From Kuschelorhynchus macadamiae (lineage: Eukaryota > Arthropoda > Insecta > Coleoptera > Curculionidae), in the NCBI GenBank assembly GCA_030620095.1, contig JAUTXW010000108.1:1604356-1668355 (forward strand): a DNA stretch of 64,000 nucleotides. The letters are read 5' to 3'. The translations under genes were made by a program, and so were the position numbers. The notes beneath the pieces were generated by a model. That model was not told the origin of the DNA. It made no database searches and saw only the letters and a program-made list of their open reading frames with translations. Shown here piece after piece: positions 19,948 through 31,487 of the stretch (position 1 is its first letter; each line of letters opens with the position of its first letter).

Positions 19948-21325
19948 ATAATAATAAGCCATTTATTTCCAACGGAGTCACCCACTTACAGGAAATACAA
20001 AACAATAATTATAGGTAAATTTAGTTTTACAAAAATGTTAAAGTAGAGAGGAAATTAATAAAAGTAAATTAATTGCTAATTTAAATAAATGGAAGTAATG
20101 GATCTTAATTAGCAACAGTATTAAAACTATAACTAACCCAGTCCAGAAAGAACCTGACCCAAAGAATCATTGAAGATATCCTTATCATTACAATGTATGT
20201 TAAAAAGATTACATATATAATATACGGGAGATCTTAGTAACATGTTTGATCTTGGACGAGTACAGTAGAATGTTAAACTATTTCTTGCGTTTAACCTAGG
20301 TACAATGAGGCGAATCTGATTAAAAAGGTATATACATACAGTCTATTTCATTGTTCAACAATTTATATAGACAAGTTTATCAGTGTTGAGTATTTTGGCC
20401 AGATGGTTAATGAAAAGAAGGAAGAATAGTGATTTGGTAATTGGATCCCTGGGGAACCCCCGAAGTGACTGTATAAGTATTTGATTTAAAACCCTCAATT
20501 TCGACAAACTGTAGCCGCCCATTTAAGTAAGATCTAAATAAAGCTGTGAGGATAGTATGGAAACCCATAAGTTCTAGTTTGAACAAAAAAAAATGTTTTG
20601 ATCAAGTTGATCAAAAGCCTTCTGGAAATTCATATACGCTACATCAACCTGACCCAATTGGTCCAACACTGCACTCATGAATTCAGATAAGCAGCAAAGA
20701 TTTGTATTGCACGACCAATTCTGCATAAAGCTATGTTGGCTTAAGGCTATAATTCCCTGAACTTGGGGGTAAATTTGATTAAAAATGCAAGTTTTGAGTT
20801 TTGAAAAGTTACATAATATAGAAATAAGTCTATAGTTACGCAGCTCACAGGGATCGTCCTTTTTTGAATATGAGAGATACACGCGCTATTTTCCAGCATT
20901 CAGGAAATATACCAGTTTTAATAGAATTATTAAATATGAATGTCAGCGGCTTAACCAAAGCGTATATGCAATCTTTGACAACGAAGCTAGGAATCGAATC
21001 AACACCTGACGTTAATTTATTTTTTAGTTTTTTAGATGCTAAGATGATGTCTGACTTCTGAATAAACTTGATACTAAAATCACACTCAGTAATATGCTCA
21101 GGATTCAGTTCAATATTATTATTACTTTGAGCCACGTACACACCTTGAAAAAAAATAGCAATTGCCTGAACAATATCAGTTGGTAAAGAAAACTCGTTGT
21201 TATCATCTCTTACCACGCCAGGTATTCTAGAATGACCTTTTTTGGATTGTACAAAGGACCAAAATTGAGAACTATCATTCTGAATGTTGCTTTCAATTTT
21301 TTGAACATAGTTGCTATATGCTATA
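19948..21325 (-). mobile_element. Jockey-superfamily LINE fragment inserted in the satellite
   Basis: The minus-strand element ends in a TTATTATTAG-type 3' tail (plus-strand CTAATAATAATAAG at about 19948) and a C-terminal coding part (about 20100-20330). It is 5' truncated near 21325 in the linker upstream of the RT (FWSFVQSKKGHSRIPG). Satellite sequence flanks it on both sides. Confidence 0.75.
20100..21325 (-). pseudogene. LINE reverse transcriptase fragment (jockey-like)
   Basis: Open pieces 21216-20845 and 20882-20574 in different frames give SGVDSIPSFVVKDC, TGIFPECWKIARVSLIFKKG, NYRLISIL, then VDVAYMNFQKAFDQLD (motif A) and, in a further frame near 20450, SGVPQGS. The YADD motif region is deleted or unrecognisable (GVPQGS is followed by NYQITILPSFH). 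Several frameshifts; dead. Confidence 0.75.
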
Positions 21326-21331
21326 TTTAAG

Positions 21332-21720
21332 CTACAGTCCTAATAAGATAACCAGATTCAGGGGATAACGGTGAAAAATAGTATTTTATATTAATAAAAA
21401 TTTATATCTCCTGAATAAACATCTGCATCACCTGTGGATTTTACAAGCATATGATATCAGTAATGTTTAAGCTACAGTTTTAATAAGCTAACCAGGTTCA
21501 GACGATAACGATGTAAAATAATATTTTATGTTATTAAAAAATTCATATCTCCTCAACAAAGAGCTGCATCACCTATATATTTTACAAGCAGATGATAATA
21601 GTCATACCCAAACTACAACTCTAATAAGATAACCAGATTCAGGGGATTACGGTGTAAAAGAGCATTTTATATTCAAATATCTCCTGAACTACTTATCTGT
21701 ATTTCAATTACCTGGCACAA
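21332..21720. repeat. 140-bp tandem satellite, about 2.7 monomers
   Basis: Monomers start at 21332, 21472 and 21612 (CTACAGTCCTAATAAGATAA, CTACAGTTTTAATAAGCTAA, CTACAACTCTAATAAGATAA), exactly 140 bp apart. Each contains ATAACCAGATTCAG-like and ATATCTCCT-like blocks. The third decays after about 100 bp. Confidence 0.85.
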
Positions 21721-22078
21721 ATTAATCATTAAAAAAAAATAATCTAGGAACTATTTCTTCATCACGGCATCTTAGAAAAGAGGCCAAGTGGCAGTGCTTC
21801 TTGTTCTGATGTTAAATCTCCTTAATGTTTTGGCTATTTTTTTTTATGTCCTACCTCCATAGAGGTTTCCTAACATAAGTACGCAAACTTTTCACGGCTA
21901 TTTCAATTATGTCAATTAATAAATCATGTTTTTGGAAATGTCGAAAAGTAATTCCAATTTGACACTGTCTAAACCCAAGAACCACAATTTCTTAGTAAAC
22001 TATTTAGTTAATTTTAAGCTGTCTTTGGCCAACTTCAACCCCTGTATTCAGCAAGGATACTTAACTTTTTAAAAAGTC
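21721..22078. other. Non-coding stretch with a solo PLE1 3' end
   Basis: Mostly unassigned, but about 21938-21996 (GTCGAAAAGTAATTCCAATT, CCCAAGAACCACAATTTCTT) matches the last 60 bp of the PLE1 plus arm (7983-8036). Confidence 0.6.
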
Positions 22079-22086
22079 CCTCGGAT

Positions 22087-25000
22087 CAGGGCCGTTTTTG
22101 GGGGTGTGCACGGTGTGCCGGCACAAAGGCGGCCAAATTATTGGGGCGGCCCCAGGCCGCCCGCCAAAAACACAAAATTAGCCATTTGATTACAAAAATA
22201 TACCTATATTTTTGTTTTCAAAATAAAGAAAAATTAAATTACATTTTGTTAGGCTTTTAAGATAAAACATTCATAAGAAATTTATTACCGGTCATTTCTT
22301 TTTTTGCTGTGCATGAGTTGCCCAAATTACAATAGAACTATTTATAGCAGCGTTCCTTGGAAAAGCAATAAAAATGATAGATAAGGGCGGCCGCCTTTCA
22401 ATGCAAAAATGTTTGTTTATACTTCATAATTGGTATGTGTACAGTATATAGTTTTATATAGCTCTATATACTGTAGAATGGGGCAGTTTTTAAATGTTTT
22501 GTTTTTCTTTTTAGTATTCGATTAACTAGCGAAAGTTTAACAGTGATATAAAGTGTTTGTTGTTTAGTTATTTTTTTCTACATTTTGCAAAAGTGAAATT
22601 TCAAAAGAAACAAATTTTCGTAATTTAAAAAGGTAAGTTCTTCGGATAGATATTACTTTACTTAATATTACCATCCAAATCCGCATCTTACGTTTTGGAT
22701 TTAATATTAAACATGTGAAAAAAAATTTTTTTTAGCTTGAGATCAAAAAGTGGTTTATTGTTAATTTTATGTCTAGATTAATTTTCTATATTTCAAGTTT
22801 TAAAAAATGTATAAAGTAGTTTTACTAATTTACTTTCTAATAAAAATATAATAATTATATTTATTTTTTGGGTCATTTTAAAAACAAAATCTGATTCTAG
22901 ATTACAATTTTACTTATTATTTATAAAAAATTCCATTTGGTGCGAACTTAATTGGGGATACTATAAAATTATATCTTCGCAGATTCAGAACAATTACATA
23001 AACTAAATTTTCTAACTTTAATTACCTTTCAATTTTATTTCCAGATGTCCGATAGAAAAACAAAACGTTTATCTGGAGCTCAATATAAAAAAAGAAAATT
23101 AGAAAAGGAAGAAAACAAAAAAAAATTAAGTGGATCTTTGCAAAAATATTTAGTTCCATCAACATCGTCACAGGGTACAGATACAATTGAGGATGAAAAT
23201 GTAAAGGATGCACATAAAGTAAGCGACCCTGAAGAAAAAAAAACATCCTGAATCAAATACAGAATTAGATAATGAAGAAAAGATGCTCTTAACCGATGAT
23301 AATCCTAACTTAAACGAAGTTATCCCTGAAACTAATGATGATTTTGATGTCAGCGACCCATTCACCTGGCCGGATATTTTACAAAATCAAGTTATTGAGC
23401 AAATAGTACAAAATGATTTTCAGCATATAGAAAAAAAATTTCCTTCTGATGAATCGGGAAGGAAATTTTCTTCAACTCAATATTTTCGAATTTTGCCAAA
23501 TGGTGAAAAAATTAAAAGAGCTTGGTTGGTATACTCTTGTAGAGCAAATAGCATTTTTTGTCTTTGTTGTAAAATATTTTGTAAGGAAGTGTTTAAGTTA
23601 AATAGCAAAATGGGGTATTCTGATTGGCGACATCTTTCACATATTTTATCCAAGCATGAATCTTCTGTACATCACTTGCAAGCTAATCAAAAATGGGTTG
23701 AGTTAAAAATGTCATTAAATAAAAAATTAACTATTGACAAAGAACGGCAAAATTATTTTGAACTTGAAAGGGAACGCTGGCGCTCTATCTTAAAAAGAGT
23801 TATTGCAATTATTTAATTTTTAGCTGGACAATCATTGGCATTTCGTGGAAAAAGTTCCATCTTATACGAACAAAATAATGGCAATTTTTTAAAAGCTGTT
23901 GAAATGGTGGCAAAATTTGACCCAGTGTTATCCGATCATCTAAAAAAAATTACAAAGACCCAAGAATCAAAAAGTAAAATAACTCACTATTTGGGAATTC
24001 ATTTTCAACACTCTAAAAAAATCCAAATATTTCTCCATAATTTTAGATTCTACTCCAGATGCAAGTCATACAGAGCAAATTACATTTGTAGTCAGATATG
24101 TAGACTGTAACGAAGAAAATGTTGTCATAAAAGAGTGTTTTTTGGGTTTTTTTCCTATTTTATATACAACTGGGGAAGGGATTTTTAACCTATTGGTTAA
24201 TGATATTTTGCCTAAGTTTGAATTAGATATTAGGGATATAAGAGGTCAGGGCTATGATAATGGGGCCAATATGTCCGGAAAACATATCGGACTTCAACAA
24301 AGGGTAAAAATGTTAATTCCAGGGCTATATTTGTTCCTTGCACCGCTCACACACTAAATCTAGTAATAAACGATTCCGCTAAAATCTCCCATGAAACAAT
24401 ATATTTTTTTAACATCGTGCAGGAACTGTATGTATTCTTTTCTTCTTCTCCTTTTCGTTGGGATGTTTTAAAAAAAATGTTAGTAATTTAAATCTTACAT
24501 CGGTAAGTGACACCCGATGGGAGAGCAGAGTTAAAGCGCTTAGACCACTTCGGAATCAACTAGGAAATATTTGTAAAGCTTTGGTTGAGCTTTCAGAAGA
24601 TGTTACAAGAGACTCAAAAACAAAACTAAGTGCCAATTCATTATTAGAAAAAATAAAATCATTTACTTTTATCTGTAGCTTAGTCATATGGTACGAGTTA
24701 TTAGTTAAAATTGACGTAGTCAGTAAATTATTGCAAAAAATTAATATTGATCTGACTCAGTGTGTCACATCATTAAAACATGTACTTAACTTTATTAACG
24801 AAATGCGATCGGACCAAAGTTTTAACACTTACATAGAAATTTCATCCAATTTAGCAAATGAAATTGATGTGGAAGATTTTCCAGAAGTTCGTATAAGGCG
24901 GAAAAAATCCCAATTTAGTTATGAAAGTACAGACAATGTATTAACTAACGAACGAGAGAAATTTAAAATAAATTTTTATTATACTGTTATTGACCGAGCT

Positions 25001-25829
25001 AGAATATCAGTAGAAGAAAGGTTTAATTCTCTTTCGTATTGCAGTAATATTTTTAACTTTTTAACACGGTTTCATGATGTGACATCGGATGATTTAAAAC
25101 AAAAATGCGTTGAACTTGAAATCGCATTAACCGAAGACGAATCGAGGGATATAAGTGGCGTAGAACTATTTGAAGAAATTGTTACATTTAAATCTCTAAC
25201 AGATCAAATCAAACCTATTGAGATTCTAAAATTTATTTATAGTAATAATTTGGTCTCATCTTTTCCTAATTTATGTATAAGCTTGAGAATTTTTTTAACA
25301 ATACCAGTAACGGTTGCATCTGGTGAACGGTCATTCTCAAAATTAAAAATAATAAAAAACTATTTAAGATCTTCTATGTCACAGGAAAGGCTTACAAATT
25401 TAGGTATAATTGCCATTGAAAATGAAATTTGTGAAAATTTAGACCATAATAAAATAATAGACGAGTTCGCAAGTACAAAAGCCAGAAAAATATTTTTGAA
25501 ATGAAGAGGTTGTTTTTTTATTGGGACTTGCTTAGTTTTATACTTAGATACAATATAAAAGATACCAATTTTTGTTTGTTTGGCTTTTATATTATTTGAT
25601 ATTTAAATAATTAATAGTTTAAACATTTGTATTTTGTTTTATGTTGTTTATAGTTTCGTTTAATAGATTATTACCTTTTATTATGTTATGATACAATGTT
25701 ACTTGTTAATGTATACGTAGGAACTTAAATATATTTTTTTGTTCAATAAATATTGTTTTTTTTTTTGTTATAAAAGGGCGGCCGTTTTATTTCTGCACAA
25801 AGGCGGCCGAGGGGCTAGGAACGGCCCTG
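22087..25829 (+). mobile_element. hAT element A, 3743 bp, perfect 8-bp duplication
   Basis: Flanked by CCTCGGAT at 22079-22086 and 25830-25837. Terminal repeats start CAGGGCCGTT on both ends; GGCGGCC motifs are repeated inside both ends, possible subterminal binding sites. It encodes a TTF-finger/DUF4371-type hAT transposase, now broken. A 5' UTR intron is suggested by a donor at about 22632 (AAAAAGGTAAGT) and an acceptor TTTATTTCCAG ending at 23044 directly before the ATG. Confidence 0.93.
23045..25504 (+). pseudogene. hAT A transposase (TTF finger, DUF4371-like), broken
   Basis: Five open pieces in order. 23045-23251: a Lys-rich N-terminus with LSGSLQKYLVPSTSS. 23283-23816: a TTF-type zinc finger with SIFCLCCKIFC and HILSKHESSVHH. 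23835-24110: DUF4371-like FLKAVEMVAKFDPVLSDHL. 24142-24357: GQGYDNGANMSGKH, carrying the second catalytic Asp. 24458-25504: SDTRWESRVKAL and the C-terminal ASGERSFSKLKIIKNYLRSS with the catalytic Glu of the hAT dimerisation region. Frameshifts fall at an A run near 23238 and near 24050, 24120 and 24360-24460, plus a stop at 23816. The first Asp near 24060 lies in a shifted frame (ILDSTPDASHTEQIT). Zinc finger MYM-type 1-like host proteins share this fold. Confidence 0.87.
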
Positions 25830-25837
25830 CCTCGGAT

Positions 25838-26289
25838 TATCTTTCATTCGATATTAAATTATTTCTCCATTGTATTTCCATCTCGTGTATGTTCTTAAAG
25901 TTTAAATTTCGCCCCTAATCTCCTCATCTGGCCATTGCCCAGGCATGCACGAATCTGATTTCGGGAAATTCCATCGATGAAAAGCTGAAAAGTTTTCGCA
26001 CAAAAGACGCACTCGTCCGGAATCATCTTTGATCCCCGGGAAAATTGCAATTTTCAAACGGTCAACGTCGAACGCATCGAATTTTACGCCGAGAGAAGTG
26101 AAAAGGGGGGATTTTTAATTCCAGGCCTCGGGTTAAATTCATGATTCAGGATTTGAGAATAAGAAATGTGATGTATAATTCTCCGTATATAGGGTGTTAC
26201 AAATCCGTTGAGATAGCACTGTCATCTCAAAAAATATAAGCAAGAAACTATTTAGTTTTTATGAATGTCTTCAGGGTACTGATATAATC
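25838..26289. other. Non-coding stretch
   Basis: Higher GC than its neighbours in parts (GGCCTCGGGTTAAATTC near 26124), but no coding frame or repeat recognised. Confidence 0.4.
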
Positions 26290-26354
26290 TTTTTATAAAC
26301 AATATAAATAAAACACACCTTAAACTGTTTTAGATTTACACCTTTATTCACAAC

Positions 26355-26394
26355 TTGTGACATGTTTCGTTAACACTGTTGCTTCGTCAGACAA
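26355..26394 (-). ncRNA. Hammerhead-ribozyme-like motif, PLE4
   Basis: On the minus strand: TTGT (stem I, from 26394), CTGACGA (26390-26384, exact CUGANGA), a weak stem II region, GAAA (26368-26365), CATGTC with the potential GTC cleavage triplet, then ACAA pairing with TTGT. The palindrome CATG takes the place of ACGT of families 1 and 3. Not tested for activity. Confidence 0.5.
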
Positions 26395-26476
26395 ACGGTA
26401 TCTAAACTTACAATTTGCTAAGTGTGCTTGATTTTTAAAAAACATATTTCTAGGAAAAGACTTTTATGGTCTGTCA

Positions 26477-28986
26477 CAGGGGTGCTCAAACGGTCGATCG
26501 CCAGTGCTTTTTGAGTAGAACTCGAGAAGAAAAAATTTTTTAATAAGTAGGTAATTAACTAAACTACAAAAATTTATTACGTAATAAAATAACACTCTGC
26601 TAGCGGCAAAAGGCGGCTTTATCAAAGGAACGCAGCGTTTATTATTCTTGCCGCTTTTCTAGAAATTTCGGAAGGCGCGTTTGACGGGAACATTCGAGAC
26701 TTTCGTTCACGACGATATAAATGTTGCGCCTGCAGGAATTGGAGTCATTCTGAATTGCAACTTGAAGGCAATACTACGTCTACGATACAAAGTTTATTAT
26801 TAAATAGTACAAAATGAGTGCAGCGAAGACATCTAAAACGTATGATTTTAATAACGATTGGGTGGAAGAATTTTTGTTTTTTATGGTGAAGGATAAGTGC
26901 ACTTGTCTTATTTGTCGTGCGTCAGTTGCAATACCTAAGCGTGGTAACTTAGAGAGGCATCATAAAACGGTTCATAAAAACTATGAAAATGATTTTCCGC
27001 CACAGAGCGAATTAAAAAAAGAAAAATACGTGATTTGATATCTTGTTTGAAAAAAGAACAAACCATGTTCACAAGACCAGCCATACAATCAAGAGCCGCT
27101 ACGATCGCGTCATTTAAAATATCTTATATTGGCGAAACACAAGAAACCATTCGAAGATGGATCGGTTGTGAAGGAAGCATTTATTGAAGCGGGTGAGACT
27201 TTATTTGGAGATTTTAAAAATAAAACAGAAATCATGTCTGCTATTAGAGAACTTCAGTTATCTCGTCCGATTGTCACAAGGCGTATTGAAGTCATGAGTC
27301 AGGACATGGAAGATAAACTAAAAAATGATATCATGGAATGTGCATACTTTTCTTTACAGTTCGACGAATCCACCGATATGACAGACACTGCCCAGCTGTG
27401 TATTTTTATTCGGATGGTATTCAACGACATATTGGCTAAGGAAGAATTTTTGACAATCATTCCTCTAAAGGGGAAGACCTGTGGCGAAGATATATATGAC
27501 GTTTTATTCAATTTTGTAAAAAACAACAAGCTACCAATATATAAATTAGTGTGCATTACAACCGATGGAGCACCAGCAATGACTGAAAACAAAAACGGTT
27601 TTGTGGCATTGTGTCGAGCTAATCAAGATTTCCCTTCATTTTTTTCAATCCATTGCATTATACATCAACAAGTTTTGTGTTCAAAAGTTTTAAACACGGA
27701 GGAAATTGTGGGCATTGCAACAAAAATTGTGAATTCCATCCGTGCACGTAGCTTGCAACGGCGGCTCTTTAAGTTGCTGTTGGAAAATAGGGAGTCAGCT
27801 GAACACACTGATTTAGTTCTTCACACGGACGTCAGATGGTTGAGTCGCGGAAAATTCCTAGAAAGGTTTCAAGAATTATTGCCCGAAATAACAGCTTTTC
27901 TAGACGAAAGAGGTGATGACACTCTGATGTTGAAAAACGAAAAATGGCTGACTGATTTGGCATTTTTGACTGACATCACAATGCACTTAAACACCATTAA
28001 CTTGGAGCTTCAAGGTAAAGCAAAAACTGTTATTGAGATGATTAGCGCAGTAAAAGCATTCAAAAGTAAATTGCAACTTATGATAGATCAACTGAAAAGA
28101 AAGGATCTGAAACATTTTCCGTCTTTGAAAGCAAGGATTCCTCAGTTGAATTATGATACGTATGAGGCTGAATTATCAAATATTTTGGGACAATTCAAAA
28201 TGCGTTTTTATGATTGTAGTAAATTGGCAAATGTAGCATCATTTATGAGTTATCCTTTTTCATGTAAAAACATTGAGGAATTAGCTACTGAAATAGGAAG
28301 TCAGTTTAATATGAACTCATGTTCTGTTGAAACTAAGTTGGTGCAGATTATATCAGATATACATCTCAAAGCTACAGCATCTGATACAAATTTCTGGTGT
28401 TTTATATCTGAAGATAAATATCCGAATCTAAGGCAAATCGCCCTTCAACTGATAGCAATGTTTGGGTCAACTTACTTGTGCGAGTCTGCATTTTCTGAAA
28501 TGAAGATAATTAAGTCAAAATATCGCAATCGACTAACTGACGATCTTATGTCATCATGCTTGCGATTAGCCCTCAGTGGTTATGTACCATCTTATGAAAA
28601 GTATGCTGAGGACATGCAGTGCCACGCTTCAACATCCAAAGTCACTCCTTAGTTAAGTTTAACACCATATGTAACCCTTTTGTTTTGTAACAACGAATAA
28701 ACTCGCAATTTTGAATAACTATGGTTTTTTTCATTGATATTGTAGAGAAGAACCTAACTAAATCTAACCTAAACCTTGACTAAAATAATGTATATTATGC
28801 GGAAAACTAATATCTATATATGCTACGGTACACTTTACCTAGGTAGGTAGGTAGGTAGGTAGGGTGTATGTATCGTGTATGTACGACAGCCCTGCGTCAC
28901 ACATACTTGCAGCCTCTCAGAGTCGATCGTAAGTAGTCTAAAAATATTGAGGTAGATCGCCAGCAGTTCAAGTTTGAGCACCCCTG
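26477..28986 (+). mobile_element. hAT element B, 2510 bp
   Basis: The left end CAGGGGTGCTCAAAC and right end GTTTGAGCACCCCTG are perfect 15-bp inverted repeats; GATCGCC recurs just inside both. Flanking 8-bp duplications are GTCTGTCA (26469-26476) and GTCTATCA (28987-28994), one mismatch. A (TAGG)n run lies near 28839-28862 close to the right end. The transposase is almost complete, so this is the best preserved hAT here. Confidence 0.93.
26814..28652 (+). pseudogene. hAT B transposase, two compensating frameshifts
   Basis: Start ATG at 26814. 26814-27038 gives the N-terminal zinc finger: CTCLICRASVAIPKRGNLER then HHKTVH. The frame shifts at the A-rich run near 27013-27026 (the shifted frame reads KIRDLISCLKKEQTMFTRPA) and shifts back near 27120, entering a 507-aa frame from 27129 (AKHKKPFEDGS). 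Catalytic features: QFDESTDMTD (first Asp, about residue 79 of that frame), CITTDGAPAMT (second Asp, about 145), CIIHQQ, TDVRWLSRGKFLERF, and the C-terminal LCESAFSEMKIIKSKYRNRL (catalytic Glu, dimerisation). The overall type is like GTF2IRD2/ZBED-related hAT proteins. Both shifts are in a short segment, so inactivation may be recent. Confidence 0.9.
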
Positions 28987-29039
28987 GTCTATCAGATTCC
29001 TAAATAACATCTGAACCGACATTTTTAACAAAATAAGTT

Positions 29040-29465
29040 TCAGAGAAGTGATTTATTCATATCTAAGTGGTCGTTTAAGAGATACTGGGTGTTTTTACGT
29101 TTATTAATTTCCATCGAGTCTAAAAGTGACAATGTTTTACTTTTGTTTATTGTATGTAATATTTCAAACTTTTCATCGAAAGCATGGTTATTATTTAACA
29201 AATGTTCGGCATCTGCTGAATCGGTTTTGTTTTTAATAAAACTGTTATTATATTCCGCTAATCTCTGTTTAAAATTTCTCCCAATCTGGCCTATATACAC
29301 TTTTGTGCGTGACCCACAATTTAATTTATAAAACTCGGATTTATTATTTCTATTTGTTTGTTGTTTTTGCAACTTTAATGTTCTTTTTAGGCGGTATAGA
29401 AGCCACCTTTTCTGTAGATTTACCATTATAAGTATCTTATATTTATTTTTTTCTTTAGGTGGCAC
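29040..29465 (-). pseudogene. PLE4 GIY-YIG-like endonuclease domain
   Basis: A 141-aa frame: EFYKLNCGSRTKVYIGQIGR, then NFKQRLAEYNNSF, then HLLNNNHAFDEKFEILH, the last three being usual PLE GIY-YIG blocks. The first tyrosine of the GIY half (FYKL) and YIG half (VYIGQ) are present. Ends with KNTQYLLNDHLDMNKSLL before the stop. Preceded by a linker frame with a shift near 29430-29465. Confidence 0.75.
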
Positions 29466-29692
29466 AGGGTAAATTTCTGAAAGTGTTTTTTAATAGTTTT
29501 TTTATATAAAGTATTGTCAATTATTTTGGCATCATATCCATTGTTAACTGCTGTTTGTTTATTTGGGTTTAATTCTTTTCGAAAATTATCTTTGGTAAAA
29601 GGTATATTAACTAAACTGTGTAACATGCTATGAAATCTTGCTAGTTTGTGATCTAATAGGTGCATTGATTTGTTATTGATGCTTGTGTCCAC
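29426..29692 (-). pseudogene. PLE4 RT-GIY linker region
   Basis: SMHLLDHKLARFHSMLHSLV, NIPFTKDNFRKELN and AVNNGYDAKIIDNTLYKK match the segment between RT and GIY-YIG in PLEs. Frameshifted relative to both neighbours. Confidence 0.7.
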
Positions 29693-29699
29693 ATGTATA

Positions 29700-30130
29700 G
29701 ATTTGTGAAAATTTTAAAATTCGTGTTAATTTGTTACCTTTGTTATGTTCAAATCTAAAAGGTTATTAGTTTCTATTTCGACAGTAAATTGTATATTTCT
29801 GTATACGCTATTTAGATCTTTTAAGAATATGTTAAGTTGTCTCATCGTACCAGTAAAACAGACCAATATATTGTCGACGTACCAATAGAGACATTTTTGA
29901 AATAAAGAATATATTTTAATTTTTCTTCCAAATTATGCATAAACATTTCATCCAATAGTGTACTTAAAGTGTTTCCCATAATAAGCCTTTTTTTGGCAGA
30001 AAAAAACTCACTTCACTTCATTAAACTGGAAGTAATTTTGGTTGATGCATGCTTTTATAATTTCTGACTGTAGGGTATGACTAGTTGTGTTTAAAAATAT
30101 TTTTCGAAATTTTAACCGTCTCTAATGGTT
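29700..30130 (-). pseudogene. PLE4 reverse transcriptase remnant
   Basis: In the minus direction the only clear motif is GLIMGNTLSTLLDEMFMHNLE-like sequence near 29990-29925, the PLE counterpart of GxxMGxPLSPxxAxIFM. The YVDD motif is destroyed by stops. Strongly decayed. Confidence 0.6.
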
Positions 30131-30257
30131 AACGCAATATGTCGGTACAAGATTGTTTTTTTTTATAACAGTATCTATCATTTTTTAAGAAAGTTTAAAG
30201 GTAGGAGCAGTCACAGATTAGTATAGATATGTCGACGATAAATTACAGTACTAAAAT

Positions 30258-30530
30258 ACAGTTCTAGAAGTTGCTAACTAATGAGATTGATAATTTAAAA
30301 ATAAAAATAAAAGAAAGGGAAAACAACACATTTTTCCCATAAGTTTTAAAAAATGATTTAAAGACATTGGAATAAGTTGTCTGTTCATTTTTTACCTTTT
30401 ATAGGCTTATAGTGAGTTATGCTAAATAAAAAAATCAGTAAAGAGTGATTCTATTAATGAAAATGAGCTTTTTGATGAAGTAAGTTACCTTCAGCAATTT
30501 TTGTCCAAGACAAAGATATTTATATAAAAA
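30258..30530. repeat. Dispersed repeat, partner of 11155-11456
   Basis: Same order of blocks as the other copy, including GTTGTCTGTTCATTTTTTAC and GTAAGTTACCTTCAGCAA, but with an extra CTAA near the start. No (TA)n tract follows this copy. Confidence 0.8.
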
Positions 30531-31439
30531 TCTACTATAAATTGGTCTGTTACTGGCACAACTTTACATATATATTTAATATTTATGAATTCTCTATAGT
30601 ATACGCATAAATAAACGATAAAACCTAAAATTCTTGGTAAAACCATATTTAATAGAATTCTCAAGGATAAAAAGGTTTAAGGTGGTGTTTATGATGAAAG
30701 CTCATAAAGTTAGCATAAGAAGAATAGTTTTATAATAAATGTCTTAAAGATATCTTGAAGATAATTTTTTTTAGTAAATATTAATTTGAAGACTTTTTCG
30801 TTTCTAGGATATTAATAAAATCATAGGATTTTACCAACGCCATGATAAAATTACTTTTAAGAAAGCTTTAATGCGTAAATTAGTGTCGAATTTTTGTTCG
30901 ACATTTGCTGTTGAAAAAATTGGAAAATTCCAGTTGCTTCAGTAGATATCCATAAAATACCGAAAACTATCGTTTTCCTTTTTATTTTCTTTAAGCTGCA
31001 TTTGAAAAGATATTACAAAATATATTTTACATTTCTTTAGTCACTTTTCCTAAAAGATAATGCACTAAGATTTAAAATCCCACGTTTCGTCTTTAAGGTG
31101 TCATCATCATGTTTTTGAATACTAATCTGGATCTTTTTATTTTATTTTGTTCGTGTTAGTATTCGTCGTCCTAAAACCAACGATTTATCAGAATTAATGC
31201 TTTCCCTTAGGTGACAATGTGTTAAAAAGGGACGGAAAACCAGAATCTTGCCAAATTCACAAAGAATAATTTTAAAGACTCTAAATATATGTGAGAGAGC
31301 AGAGAAGAGTTTGTTTGTACACTATTTTATGTTGCCAGCATGTTTATATTTTGCTAGTAGAGTTTTTTGTTAGATTATGTCCTACAGTAAAACCGTGAAG
31401 TAATTATACAATAATTACTTCATAATTAAATTATATTTT
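30531..31439. other. Non-coding stretch
   Basis: No gene seen. A PLE 3'-UTR-like scrap (minus: GACGAAACGTGGGATTTT) lies at about 31070-31115. Confidence 0.4.
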
Positions 31440-31487
31440 TCCTTCCTTGGTAAAAGTTCCTAGATGCCGAAAAACATTTATATCGAT

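Larger units (their letters stand above)
26290..30130 (-). mobile_element. Penelope-like element family 4, split by hAT B
   Basis: Minus-strand PLE: RT remnants about 30130-29700, a linker 29692-29426, a GIY-YIG-like domain 29465-29040, and a 3' UTR continuing after the hAT to about 26290. The hAT B insertion (26477-28986) with an 8-bp duplication sits in the 3' UTR. No inverted partner arm is seen for this family. The left boundary is approximate. Confidence 0.75.

Noticed and set aside
27299..27592. Minus-strand open frame of 97 codons
   Set aside because: It lies antisense within the hAT B transposase and is a shadow of it.
28839..28862. (TAGG)n run as a telomere-like repeat
   Set aside because: Insect telomeres use TTAGG; this run is short, lacks the second T and lies inside hAT B.
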